From Haloarcula hispanica ATCC 33960 (GTDB lineage: Archaea > Halobacteriota > Halobacteria > Halobacteriales > Haloarculaceae): a stretch of DNA of 64,000 nucleotides. A model generated the notes under the pieces. The model was not told the origin of the DNA, searched no databases, and saw only the letters and a list, made by a program, of their open reading frames with translations. The position numbers were made by a program, and so were the translations under genes. Below, in pieces: positions 42,489 through 51,919 of the stretch (position 1 is the first letter of the stretch; each line of letters opens with the position of its first letter). The stretch is taken from contig NC_015944.1 of NCBI RefSeq assembly GCF_000223905.1, forward strand, positions 124,001 to 188,000. Reading direction: 5' to 3'.

Positions 42489-43625
42489 ATGGAGTTCTCT
42501 CACGAACGTATCGATGACGACCCGCCATGTAGCAAACTAAGTAGTCTTGAAACCACGGACCTGACTGGCAACGGTCGACCAGATATCATCGTAACGGGGA
42601 TGGGCGGAAATCCGACAATTTCGGTCGCGGGCAATCGAATTCAGGTTCCGACACACGGGCCACTCAGTCGAGTCACACCTCGGCTTGAGACGAACATCTT
42701 CTGGTACGAGAACCCGGGGTGGGAACGGCACACGCTTGCGACGGAGACCGATCTCCACCCTGGCGTCGGAACCGACCTCGCAGACATCGACGGCGATGGA
42801 AACGTCGACCTCGTCGTCGGACAGGGATTCGGACGGTCGAATGTGTACTGGTACGAGCAACCGGAATCGCCGACGGATCCCTGGCAACAGCATCTGATAT
42901 CCGATCGGTTCGAGAAGTACCACGACCTGCTCGTCGCTGATGTCGACAACGATGGGGACGCCGAACTGATCGGACTCTCACAGGACAGCGAAACCGTCTT
43001 CTACTACGATATTCCGGCTGCTCCGTCCCAGGAACCGTGGCCTGATTCGAACGCTCACATCATCGACGAAGACATCCGTATCGAGGGGCTCGCTGTGGCC
43101 GACATCGACGGCGACGGAACGAAGGAGGTGGTTGCTGGGACGAACGTATATCACCACGACAACGGCGACTGGGTTCGTTCAGATGTCTGTACGGGCTGGG
43201 ACGATACGCGGGTCACCGTTGCCGATCTCGATCAAGACGGCACGCCGGAAATCATTCTCTCTGAGGGTGATTCACCAACGTACGGGACGCATCCGGGTCG
43301 CCTCGCTGTGGTCGAGTATCCGGCGGGGTCGCCGACGGTTCTCAAAGACGATCTGTTCTGTCCACATAGCCTTCAAACCGCAGATTTGACCGGGAACGGA
43401 TATCCCGACATCTACGTCGGTGAGATGTCGCTCGGGGAAAACGCCAGTCCCGAGCAGTTGGTTTTCGAAAACCTCGGGGACGGAGAGTTCCGGGACCACA
43501 CCGTCGTTTCCGGGATTCCCACGCACGAAGCACAGTTAGTTGATATGAACGGTGACGGAAAGCTGGATATCGTCGGCAAGTCCTACGGTCCGGCCCACCA
43601 CGTCGATGTCTGGTATCGGCACTGA
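42489..43625 (+). CDS. Seven-repeat FG-GAP/VCBS beta-propeller protein
   Basis: The protein is about 378 residues with seven calcium-type loops of the form D-x-x-G/D-x-G-x-x-D: DLTGNGRPDII, DIDGDGNVDLV, DVDNDGDAELI, DIDGDGTKEVV, DLDQDGTPEII, DLTGNGYPDIY and DMNGDGKLDIV. It probably folds as a seven-bladed propeller. No signal peptide is seen, which is unusual for FG-GAP proteins. I favour the ATG at 42489 for a leaderless start; a GTG at 42468 is in frame. Beside the GH105 gene it may bind or cleave pectin fragments, since some polysaccharide lyases are propellers. Function is unproven. Confidence 0.8.
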   Translation: MEFSHERIDDDPPCSKLSSLETTDLTGNGRPDIIVTGMGGNPTISVAGNRIQVPTHGPLSRVTPRLETNIFWYENPGWERHTLATETDLHPGVGTDLADIDGDGNVDLVVGQGFGRSNVYWYEQPESPTDPWQQHLISDRFEKYHDLLVADVDNDGDAELIGLSQDSETVFYYDIPAAPSQEPWPDSNAHIIDEDIRIEGLAVADIDGDGTKEVVAGTNVYHHDNGDWVRSDVCTGWDDTRVTVADLDQDGTPEIILSEGDSPTYGTHPGRLAVVEYPAGSPTVLKDDLFCPHSLQTADLTGNGYPDIYVGEMSLGENASPEQLVFENLGDGEFRDHTVVSGIPTHEAQLVDMNGDGKLDIVGKSYGPAHHVDVWYRH

Positions 43626-43658
43626 CACTGGAACGGGTTTCAACCCCGCACCCTGTCC

Positions 43659-44939
43659 TTAAATACGCAGCAGGTCGAACCCCGCTTCCGTCCACGCTTC
43701 CGAGTCGAGGACATCGAGCGTGTCAAAAATTACGCGGGTATCGAGGAGCGAACCGACCCGCTCCGGCGAAAGGTCTGCGAACTCATCGTGTGCTGTCGCC
43801 AGTACCGCCGCGTCTGCTCCGTCTAGAGCATCGGAAAGCGGTTCCAAATCGTACCGACTGTTCGATACATAGGGGTCACATAAACGGAGCGAAGTAGTAT
43901 CTTGCCGGTCTGGTTCAAGACTGGGGGCCTCGCTCTCGGCGCCCACTATCGTCCGTGCAATCTCGAGTCCTGGGCTGTTCCTCGTATCGTCGACATTCCC
44001 TTTGTATGCGACGCCCAAGATAGCAATCGTCTTGTCGTCGAGCGGTCCCAGTTCCTCAGCGAGTCTGTCGACGACGTAATGTGGCATGCGCTGATTCACT
44101 TGCCTTGCCGTGTCGATCAGGTCAGTATTATCCGAATTAGCGCCCAAAAAGAACGGGTCTACAGGGAGGCAATGACCGCCGACACCCGGTCCAGGGTTTA
44201 GAATATCGACTCGTGGATGACTGTTCGCTAATTCGATTGCATCGCGTACATTAACTCCATAGTCTCTGGCTATGAGCGCTAAGGCGTTGGCGTACGCGAT
44301 ATTGACATCCCGGAACGCGTTCTGTACGAGTTTGACGAATTCAGCAGTTGTAGCGTCAGGGGCAACGTTGAGACTGCCCGTGGGAACCGCCTCATACAGG
44401 TTCTTGATTGCGGCAGTAGATGCACTGTCGTATCCGCCGAGGATCCGGTCGTTTGAACGTAATTCGGTGATCGCGTTCCCCGGGAGCATGGTTTCGGGGA
44501 CGTATCCCAGTCCGATGTCTTCGCCGGGTTCTAATCCCGACTGAGAGAGTATCGGTGCAACCACTGTTGCCGTCGTGCTGGGGGGAACGGTCGACTCAAG
44601 GACGACGACATCGTTGGGGCGTAGCAACGAGCTGACAGTCTGGGAGGCTTCTTTGACGTATCGGAGATCAGCACTGCCGGCCGATTTGTCATACGGTGTC
44701 GGGACGCAGATAATGTGATATGCAGCCGGCACCGGCTCATCACTTATCGTCAGGCCCGAATCGATTGCCGCTCGGACATAGGATTCGAGTTGGTCTTCCG
44801 AAACATCTGGCTCGCCTCGTTTGAGTTGGCTGCGGACTCGGTCATCGGTATCGAATCCGACTACGTCGTGGCCGTTGTTCGCAAACAACGACGCAGTGGC
44901 CATCCCGATGTACCCGAGTCCGTGAACGCAGACTCTCAT
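43659..44939 (-). CDS. UDP-N-acetylmannosamine dehydrogenase-type enzyme
   Basis: The 426-residue nucleotide-sugar dehydrogenase oxidises a UDP-HexNAc to the uronic acid with NAD. It has VCVHGLGYIGMATASLFANNGHDVVGFD, CVPTP, ESTVPPSTT, a catalytic Cys in GPGVGGHCLPVDP and GVAYKGNVDDTRNSP. The GVGGHC form is that of WecC-type enzymes rather than UDP-glucose dehydrogenases (GFGGSC). A matching epimerase lies at 60339. The product is inferred to be UDP-ManNAcA for a surface glycan. Confidence 0.88.
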   Translation of the reverse strand: MRVCVHGLGYIGMATASLFANNGHDVVGFDTDDRVRSQLKRGEPDVSEDQLESYVRAAIDSGLTISDEPVPAAYHIICVPTPYDKSAGSADLRYVKEASQTVSSLLRPNDVVVLESTVPPSTTATVVAPILSQSGLEPGEDIGLGYVPETMLPGNAITELRSNDRILGGYDSASTAAIKNLYEAVPTGSLNVAPDATTAEFVKLVQNAFRDVNIAYANALALIARDYGVNVRDAIELANSHPRVDILNPGPGVGGHCLPVDPFFLGANSDNTDLIDTARQVNQRMPHYVVDRLAEELGPLDDKTIAILGVAYKGNVDDTRNSPGLEIARTIVGAESEAPSLEPDRQDTTSLRLCDPYVSNSRYDLEPLSDALDGADAAVLATAHDEFADLSPERVGSLLDTRVIFDTLDVLDSEAWTEAGFDLLRI

Positions 44940-45021
44940 CGATAGCATTCTGGTCGTTTCACTACTCTGTTATATGTTGGATACTGGCATATAGACTGTT
45001 AGAATATTACGGCCACAGCTA

Positions 45022-46539
45022 TCAGATAGTCCTTACTAGTGACCGCAACTCGTTGATGATCCCCCACTCGCTGCCAGCCTCCATCAACAAAACGGATACC
45101 GCGTATGTAGCCGCACCTACGACGACAAGCACCGCGAACTCTACGATTGGAATGACTGAGATCATCTCTTGTACCCACAGCACTACTGCGGCCATTGCCG
45201 CTGCCCCTGGAAGCGGGTAGGCGAACTCAATGGCTAACCGTTGGAGACTCCCCTCGACAGCAGCAGCAGCGAGATACATGTCCAAAGGCATCATAATGAA
45301 TACGTACACACCCACGACTGTCGCCGCAACACCTGCAATCCCAAACTCGGTTGCGGCTGGGTATATCGGGATGGCGATGAGGCCGATAGTCAGCGCCTGT
45401 AGCTTGACCAGATAATCTTGGTTCCCAGTTGCACGCCAGACAGAGCCAAATGAAGCGATGTACCCGCGGATCAAGCCATAGATAGCGAGGATCTGCATCG
45501 GCAGGACCATCGGCAACCACTGCTCACCCAGAAACGCGAGGACAAACGGCTCAGCGACGACTGCGATGCCAACGGCCATCGGAGCGACCAAAAACGTCGA
45601 CAGCCGAATCGTTCGGTAGAACCCGGCCCGTAGCGCTTCCATGTCGTCTTGGATCTTCGAATACGCCGGAAACGTAACGCGGGAAATCACATGTGTTACT
45701 TCGGTTGCAGGGGCGTTCGAGAGCCGATACGCGAATTGATAGAACCCGAGAGTTGCTGACCCCAACAGCCAGCCGACGAAGATGTCGTCACCCTCGTTGC
45801 TGATGTAGTTCAGGATACTTGAGCCAGTGATCCACTTCCCGTAGTCTATCATTTCACGCGCCAGGTCCGTATCGAAGGACGGCCACGGCCGGTACTCATG
45901 GAGCAGATACGAGAGCCCGAACCGGGCGACGTTTCGAGCTATATATGCAAATGCAAGGGCCCAAACTGTGGGGTTCACGAGCGCGTACGCGAACGCGACG
46001 ATGAAGTACACGGCTTCAGCTCCGACTTCGTACGCGAACTCCTTATGGAAGTTCAGGTCCTTCTTGAAGTAGACAATCGCCGGGTTCTGAAAGCCCATGA
46101 CAACCGAACCGATTGCCATTGCGCGTACAATACTGATTAGCGCCGGTTCTGAAAAGAACTGGCCGATGAGTGGCGCAGCGACAAAGACGAGACCACCGAT
46201 GACAAGCCCACGAACTCCTTTCATCACAAGGACGGTGTTGAGATATCTATCGACGTTCTCGTCTTTATTGTAGATGAGAGCGTCGTCGAGACCGAGCTTC
46301 GAGACACGTCGGAGGCCGACGATAACGAGTGACGCAAGTCCGACAATACCGAATGCACGCGGATCCAGAAGCCGTGCCAGTACCACTAGAGTCAGGATCT
46401 GAAATATACGACCGGAGATGTTAAGCGCGGTAAGCCAGATTCCGCCGGTGACGGACTGCTCTAATAACCCTCCTTCCGGGGTCAGTATGGTTTTTATGCG
46501 AGAAGCCAGAGAACGTAACCAATTCAGTATCCGTGTCAT
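45022..46539 (-). CDS. Wzx/RfbX-type polysaccharide flippase
   Basis: The 505-residue protein has about fourteen membrane segments of the MOP superfamily. Family features are SVTGGIWLTALNISGRIFQILTLVVLARLLDPRAFGIVGLA near the start, YFKKDLNFHKEFAYEVGAEAV in the middle and RVTFPAYSKIQDD before helix 7 or 8. It would flip lipid-linked glycan units across the membrane. It is on the same strand as the dehydrogenase, 83 bp upstream of it. Confidence 0.9.
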   Translation of the reverse strand: MTRILNWLRSLASRIKTILTPEGGLLEQSVTGGIWLTALNISGRIFQILTLVVLARLLDPRAFGIVGLASLVIVGLRRVSKLGLDDALIYNKDENVDRYLNTVLVMKGVRGLVIGGLVFVAAPLIGQFFSEPALISIVRAMAIGSVVMGFQNPAIVYFKKDLNFHKEFAYEVGAEAVYFIVAFAYALVNPTVWALAFAYIARNVARFGLSYLLHEYRPWPSFDTDLAREMIDYGKWITGSSILNYISNEGDDIFVGWLLGSATLGFYQFAYRLSNAPATEVTHVISRVTFPAYSKIQDDMEALRAGFYRTIRLSTFLVAPMAVGIAVVAEPFVLAFLGEQWLPMVLPMQILAIYGLIRGYIASFGSVWRATGNQDYLVKLQALTIGLIAIPIYPAATEFGIAGVAATVVGVYVFIMMPLDMYLAAAAVEGSLQRLAIEFAYPLPGAAAMAAVVLWVQEMISVIPIVEFAVLVVVGAATYAVSVLLMEAGSEWGIINELRSLVRTI

Positions 46540-46764
46540 TTTCCACTAGCGGAGTGAGGAGAGCCAGCCAGGCCCTCACAAACAGTTGTTCTACTGTCGT
46601 CGCCTGCTGAGACATCTTGTCGACACATCTCAGGTGCTGAAACCCGGTCTATGAGAGGCTTACCGTGGTTCCCGACACGCTCACTGTCCATTTATCCAAC
46701 ACGATGGAAACAGACAGGATAGTTATTAAGCTACTACTCGCCAAGTGGCTTACTCTGGTACTGC

Positions 46765-47904
46765 TCACCCGAGTCTCGTTTCAATAAACTGCTCGTAGTC
46801 ATTAAGAACAGTTTGCGGTGCGAAGTCGGCTGCGCGGTCCTGTAACACTGCTGCCGGTGTCGGATTATCTAACATTTCCAGGGCGGCAGTGGCGATTGAA
46901 TCGACATCCCCGACTGGTGTAAGTCTTCCATACTCTCCATCTGCGAGTATCTCACGCGGACCGCTCGGACAGTCTGTCGAGACGATCGGACACCCACAGG
47001 CCATCGCCTCGATCAATACTGTGGGTAATCCCTCGAATTGAGAGGAAAGAAGGAACAGGCTAGCCTGGTTCATGAACCGATATGGGTTATCGACGTAACC
47101 TGGAATAGACGTAACCTCAGTGAGCCCCAGTTCGACGGTAAGTTCACGGACCGTTTCGGTTTCTGACCCGCGGCCTGCGATTACTGCACGAGTATCCGGT
47201 AACGTATCGTTAACGCGCTTGAATGACCGGAGCCACGTTTTGAGGTCCTTCTGGGGATGGTGACGACCGACGAACAGCAGCACATCGGTGTCAGGGTCCT
47301 CGATCCACTTGTGTGATACCGGCTCATGCGCCCGGTCCTGAACTGTGGTTATTTCGACTGGATTGTGAAGAACAGAGATATCCCCTCGGTCCACGGCTGT
47401 CTTTTCGCCGAGGCTGTCGGCGACACCGTCTGATACAGCGATCAGGTCATTCGCTGCTGGATAAAGCTGTGCCGCTACTTTCCGGACACCTCTCGACTTC
47501 AGCGATTCGTCGGGCATCATCCCGAACGCAATGTGTTCTGTCGGAACAACTGTCGTAGTCGACTCGGCCACTCGTTTTGCACCCAGACAAAGGATATTTG
47601 CGTCGGTTTTCTCAGAAATGAGGATATCTGGTTCTGTGTCCCCCAAGTATTGCGCTAGTTTGTGCAGATGGGCACCGATACCGATGCCAGGAATACGCAC
47701 GTCAGCCAGTTCGATCACGGCGACGCTATCGGCGACCGCTGTCCGCAGTTCGCCACCCGGATGTGACACTACAAGTTCGACATCGTAGCCCCTACCGGCC
47801 AGCCCATTAACGATATTGACAGTAACCTGTTCGGCCCCACCAACAGTCAGGTTTGGAATATAAAACGCCAGGTCCGGTTCAGCCCCCACACTAGCGCTGG
47901 TCAT
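46765..47904 (-). CDS. GT4-family glycosyltransferase
   Basis: The 379-residue GT-B enzyme has the N-terminal acceptor-side motif FYIPNLTVGGAEQVTVNIVNGLAGRG, a linker with LLFVGRHHPQKDLKTWLRSF, and the C-terminal donor-binding FEGLPTVLIEAMACGCPIVSTDCPSGPREIL, containing the E-x7-E pair. It transfers a sugar to a lipid- or glycan-linked acceptor on the cytoplasmic face. I start at the ATG at 47904, as the extra ten residues of the longer frame do not fit the family. Confidence 0.9.
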   Translation of the reverse strand: MTSASVGAEPDLAFYIPNLTVGGAEQVTVNIVNGLAGRGYDVELVVSHPGGELRTAVADSVAVIELADVRIPGIGIGAHLHKLAQYLGDTEPDILISEKTDANILCLGAKRVAESTTTVVPTEHIAFGMMPDESLKSRGVRKVAAQLYPAANDLIAVSDGVADSLGEKTAVDRGDISVLHNPVEITTVQDRAHEPVSHKWIEDPDTDVLLFVGRHHPQKDLKTWLRSFKRVNDTLPDTRAVIAGRGSETETVRELTVELGLTEVTSIPGYVDNPYRFMNQASLFLLSSQFEGLPTVLIEAMACGCPIVSTDCPSGPREILADGEYGRLTPVGDVDSIATAALEMLDNPTPAAVLQDRAADFAPQTVLNDYEQFIETRLG

Positions 47905-48134
47905 TGAGTAGCCTCCATCGAATGCCAATGGCACGTTCGGTACATCTCTGTCTGTTATGTGCTCAGCGACTCCGTTGATACGGGAGTGGAGTCTGTTCGC
48001 CGCAGTAGTTCAGTGTCCGGCCAACGAATCACGCGGGATAGAACGCAGTACACACAGCGGGTAGTAGCAGGCATTCACCAGTACAATCTACCCTTTCACG
48101 TTTTGTTAGAAGTGTTCTACCCGAGGAAATCCAA

Positions 48135-48524
48135 CTACTGCCATTCGAAAAGTTGTAACGGCCCCTGGAAAATAACCGCTGCAAGTATAACAAACCCTAT
48201 ATATACAAGCATATCGAGCTTTCGCCACCAATCCGGTGGCTGGTCTGTCGGTGCAAACAGCAGACGAAGTCCGACCAAACCGTGGAATGAAACGATGAAA
48301 TAGAGGTCGGGGGACAGCATATCGATACCGATCAACAGTACAAGCATGAGTAGCATCCAGACCGCTTGCGCCCCAACTATCGTTTGGAGTAGTTTTGACT
48401 GCTCGGTCGGCCACCCACGGGATGAGGTCTCGTCCGAACCCGCCCCATCCTGATTAACTAACCCAAGCTCGGAAGGGTGTTCCGGGAGTCTCGCATCAAG
48501 AGTGCCTTCGTCACGGTCTGTCAC
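48135..48524 (-). CDS. Small haloarchaeal membrane protein
   Basis: The 129-residue protein has an acidic N-terminal half of about 45 residues and then three hydrophobic segments (about residues 48-68, 72-90 and 108-125) with short loops, one containing PPDWWRK. It sits between a glycosyltransferase and a divergent DUF1616 gene. I recognise no family; a partner in glycan assembly is only a guess from its place. Confidence 0.65.
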   Translation of the reverse strand: MTDRDEGTLDARLPEHPSELGLVNQDGAGSDETSSRGWPTEQSKLLQTIVGAQAVWMLLMLVLLIGIDMLSPDLYFIVSFHGLVGLRLLFAPTDQPPDWWRKLDMLVYIGFVILAAVIFQGPLQLFEWQ

Positions 48525-48905
48525 TGCCTGGTCCTCCTAACCCATCCTGTAGGGGCGTTACCATCAATCCACTGTTGACAGGACTGTCTTACAATTATGT
48601 GCTGTTTACTATCCCTCAAGCAGGGGTATTATTATATACGCAGTCTGTGGTTGCCGCTTTGCACCTATCTAACTTATAAGCGGGGGCTACAACCAATTCG
48701 TCCTCCGAGGAGTCGTGGCTGCAATTGAGATCCATACAATCCGCTGTGAGGTCGTTAGAGCCAAACTAACAATCAGCGTGTATGGAGCATTGTGAAGCGA
48801 TGAATCATCGTTGGGGTATTAGCTGGCACGTGAACCCCGCCCTGATAGCGGGTCTTGGTTATCTGGCAGGTGACACGGCAATGGGTACAAGCGGGGGCCT
48901 GTAGA
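48525..48905. other. Intergenic between divergent membrane-protein genes
   Basis: I see no gene and no strong repeat in these 381 bases. AT-rich clusters (for example near 48630-48645) could hold promoters for either side. A good TATA box at 27 bp before 48906 is not evident. Confidence 0.4.
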
Positions 48906-49904
48906 ATGCCGGACGACAGCACGGATATCAAAGGGTTCCTCTCACTCAGTGCGGATCTCATACTAGTCCTCCTGATATCAATGGCGGCCGTGATTATTAG
49001 CTTGCGGAGACCAAACGCAGTGCCGACACCGATTCGCGTGACCCTTGGATTCCTCTTTATTTTCGTTCTTCCGGGCTATACAGTTTTGACATCACTTTTT
49101 CCTGCGATATACTCGCAGTCTGCTATGGCGGACGAACAGCGGATCACCCATTACCCTATTTCATTCGCTGAGGGGGTGGTACTGACCGTTGGTCTCAGTA
49201 TCGCAATTGTGCCGCTGTCTGTATTGGTACTAAATTTCGTTGCGTGGCCGATTGGACCTGTAAGCACAGTCGTTACAGTCGCCGCGCTCACCGCTGTGAT
49301 GTCGGGTATCGCAATTATCCATCGCATCGTTGACTCACAGAGTGCTGGCGTACCCATTGAACGACTGACATCGATACTGACCGGTTCGTTTCAGTCGAAG
49401 CCGACGATCCGATCCGCAGCCGAGGTGATCACAGTCTGCCTTCTGTTACTTAGCGCTGGAATCGCGGGTGCGGCGCTGACACAGACCAACGGTGGAGAAC
49501 AATACACGGAGTTGTCCATCCTGACAGAGGAAGCGGAAACTGGTAATCTAACTGCTGACGGCTATCCCACCTCGCTTCAGGTGGGCGAGCAAACTGAGCT
49601 TGTCGTCTCCGTAGGGAATCACGAGGGCCAAACCGTTCAATACACCGTCGTCACTCGATTGCAATCCGTCTCGACATCCGGTGGCGAACGGACTGTAACA
49701 CGGGCAACCACGATTGACACCCTCTCAGTAAATGTCGGTGACGGCGACGTGTCACGTCAGGCAATGCCGATCACGGCAAACACGGTAGCGGACGCTGACC
49801 GTCACAGGCTAGTGGTGCTCCTGTACAAGGGGGCGCCACCGGCGAATCCGACTCTCGAAAATGCATACCGAGATGTCCACATCTGGATCAATATCACGCA
49901 ATAA
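48906..49904 (+). CDS. DUF1616 membrane protein
   Basis: The 332-residue protein has an N-terminal part with four to five membrane segments (LILVLLISMAAVIIS, TLGFLFIFVLPGYTVLTSLFP and others). The exported C-terminal half has an immunoglobulin-like strand pattern (LQVGEQTELVVSVGNHEGQ through YTVVTRLQ). This is the DUF1616 layout, which in archaea is often found in surface-glycan or secretion loci. The motif FVLPGYT is conserved in the family. I start at the ATG at 48906. Its molecular role is unknown. Confidence 0.82.
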   Translation: MPDDSTDIKGFLSLSADLILVLLISMAAVIISLRRPNAVPTPIRVTLGFLFIFVLPGYTVLTSLFPAIYSQSAMADEQRITHYPISFAEGVVLTVGLSIAIVPLSVLVLNFVAWPIGPVSTVVTVAALTAVMSGIAIIHRIVDSQSAGVPIERLTSILTGSFQSKPTIRSAAEVITVCLLLLSAGIAGAALTQTNGGEQYTELSILTEEAETGNLTADGYPTSLQVGEQTELVVSVGNHEGQTVQYTVVTRLQSVSTSGGERTVTRATTIDTLSVNVGDGDVSRQAMPITANTVADADRHRLVVLLYKGAPPANPTLENAYRDVHIWINITQ

Positions 49905-50017
49905 TACATGTGTATTCAATATCTTTCAGAACCGCCTCAGGTCCTGTCTCAGCCACTCACAGCTATGTTAGAGCGAAATAGTACCCGTCGCTGTTTGCTC
50001 CGAGGTGAACAAGACGC

Positions 50018-51838
50018 ATGAACGACCGACAGCAAGAACTCTTGGACTCGGGATTGCTCGTTGGCGGTGCTACCGCTGTTTTGCTGCTTACGATCATCGT
50101 GTTTCTCACTCCCGAGGCACAGGAGTACGAGTTCTCGATATATCGGGGCTATCCGATGCTCTTTTGGGGTCTCGTGCTTTTCGGCATTTTTTCGGGCCAA
50201 CTTGTGATTCTCAGGGCGGCACTGACCGACAGAACCGACTTCCGCTCGTGGCCCCTGGGCGTGGTAATTATCATGGCTGTCGAGGCCGTACTGTTTTTGC
50301 TCCCGTACTTTCGCGGCTACCAAGCGTATGACCGCGCAGATGTTCTCACGCACGTGGGCTTTATTCGGAATATCCACTCGCTGGGAGCACTCCCGCCGTC
50401 GGACATCTACCCGAACATCCACTTACTGACGTTATTGTTCTCGTATGTGACCGGCATCGACCCGCTTCAAATAATAAACTCGATTTCGGTCATCATTCCA
50501 CTGTTCTCCGTCCTGGCCTGGTATGTGCTGGTGACCTGGCTTTACGACGGTAGACGAGCGCTTCTGACGCTGCCATTTGCGCTCCTGCTCGTCGCTGGTG
50601 GGGCATACGTGAACCCATCCCCGTTCACACAGAGTTCACTGCTCGTTCCGTTTGTCCTCTACGTATTTTTCCGTGAGCGCCGGACTCGCTCGCTCCAATC
50701 ACGGGCGGTTCTGTTGATCGTCCTCGTGGCTGTTGTCATCTATCATCCTTTGACGACCGCATTCCTTATTCTGGGTCTAATAGCGTATTTCGTTGCGAAC
50801 CATATCGGGAGCTTGACCCCCTCTGTGGACACGATTTCTCCATGGCGTGGTTCTACTGGGAAGGGAGTCACCATCCAACTGATGGTTGCACTGTTTTTCT
50901 CGTGGTATTATACGTTCGAGCCGATATTAAACCGAAGCAGAGAGGCGATTCAGGGCCTTCTCGGCACGTCAAGCGGTGGTTCGGAACTGGATAAGTACAG
51001 CTCCGTGGTCAGCGAAACGTCCCCGCAACTCAGCGATATACTAGTTATCGGCTTCGCAAAATACGGACTCTCTGGAGTGTTGATGGGTATCGGCGGGCTC
51101 TATCTGTTACTGATAGCGTACGACACGCTGACCGATATGCCTGAGATATCCGAGTACGAACTATCGTTTTCGCTATCTTTCATCGGTTTCCTGGGTCTGG
51201 CTGTGCTGTTTTTGGTATTTAACCTTATCGCTGGCTTCGGACGGCCGTTAATTTATGTCAATATCTTCGCTGTTTTGCTATCCGGGTCGCTGTTTTATAA
51301 ACTCTACCAGCGGTACGAAATGAGACACCTAGTTACCGGTTTTCTATGCTTACTACTGCTCTCTCATACGGTGTTTGGCGTTGTGACACTGTATCACTCC
51401 CCTTTAGCAGCGGAAACCAGTCGTCAGGTGACCGACAAGGAACTCGAAGGCTCACAATGGCTGCTTGACAATCGAAATCGGTACACGAAGACCGTCGAGT
51501 ACGGGATTTCGTTTTACAGGTTTAGCGACGCGTATCACGGCAAAAACAAGTCTTCTCGTCGTGAAGTTATCGACCCGAGCAGCCCGAGGCCTCCGGATCA
51601 TTTCTCGTACGACCGCAACGCGACGCTGGGGCCGTCGTACGACAGCGACCGGTATATGATAATCACGAAGAAGGGTCGGGAGTTCTATCAGGAAATGTAT
51701 CCGGAGTACGAAGACCAGTGGAGATTCCGACCGGCGGATTACGATAAATTACAGAACGACCCCACCGTTGGTCAGCTATACGACAACGGTGAAGTTCGTA
51801 TTTATCGGATTACAGCTACCGGGGGAATTACCCAATAA
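50018..51838 (+). CDS. Large multi-spanning membrane protein, GT-C-like
   Basis: The 606-residue protein has about twelve hydrophobic segments in the first 460 residues and a soluble C-terminal domain of some 140 residues outside the membrane. An acidic motif Y-D-R-A-D-V-L-T-H-V-G-F in the first large loop resembles the metal- or lipid-phosphate-binding site of GT-C glycosyltransferases. Family membership is by layout only. It follows the DUF1616 gene by 113 bp on the same strand and may act on lipid-linked sugars or polymerise glycan repeats. Confidence 0.7.
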   Translation: MNDRQQELLDSGLLVGGATAVLLLTIIVFLTPEAQEYEFSIYRGYPMLFWGLVLFGIFSGQLVILRAALTDRTDFRSWPLGVVIIMAVEAVLFLLPYFRGYQAYDRADVLTHVGFIRNIHSLGALPPSDIYPNIHLLTLLFSYVTGIDPLQIINSISVIIPLFSVLAWYVLVTWLYDGRRALLTLPFALLLVAGGAYVNPSPFTQSSLLVPFVLYVFFRERRTRSLQSRAVLLIVLVAVVIYHPLTTAFLILGLIAYFVANHIGSLTPSVDTISPWRGSTGKGVTIQLMVALFFSWYYTFEPILNRSREAIQGLLGTSSGGSELDKYSSVVSETSPQLSDILVIGFAKYGLSGVLMGIGGLYLLLIAYDTLTDMPEISEYELSFSLSFIGFLGLAVLFLVFNLIAGFGRPLIYVNIFAVLLSGSLFYKLYQRYEMRHLVTGFLCLLLLSHTVFGVVTLYHSPLAAETSRQVTDKELEGSQWLLDNRNRYTKTVEYGISFYRFSDAYHGKNKSSRREVIDPSSPRPPDHFSYDRNATLGPSYDSDRYMIITKKGREFYQEMYPEYEDQWRFRPADYDKLQNDPTVGQLYDNGEVRIYRITATGGITQ

Positions 51839-51919
51839 CTCAGTGCTTACTCTACTTGAGAGCCGTTACGCAGTGTAAACTTAAGCTATCAGGACCGCCA
51901 GTAGTTTCCAATACGAGTA

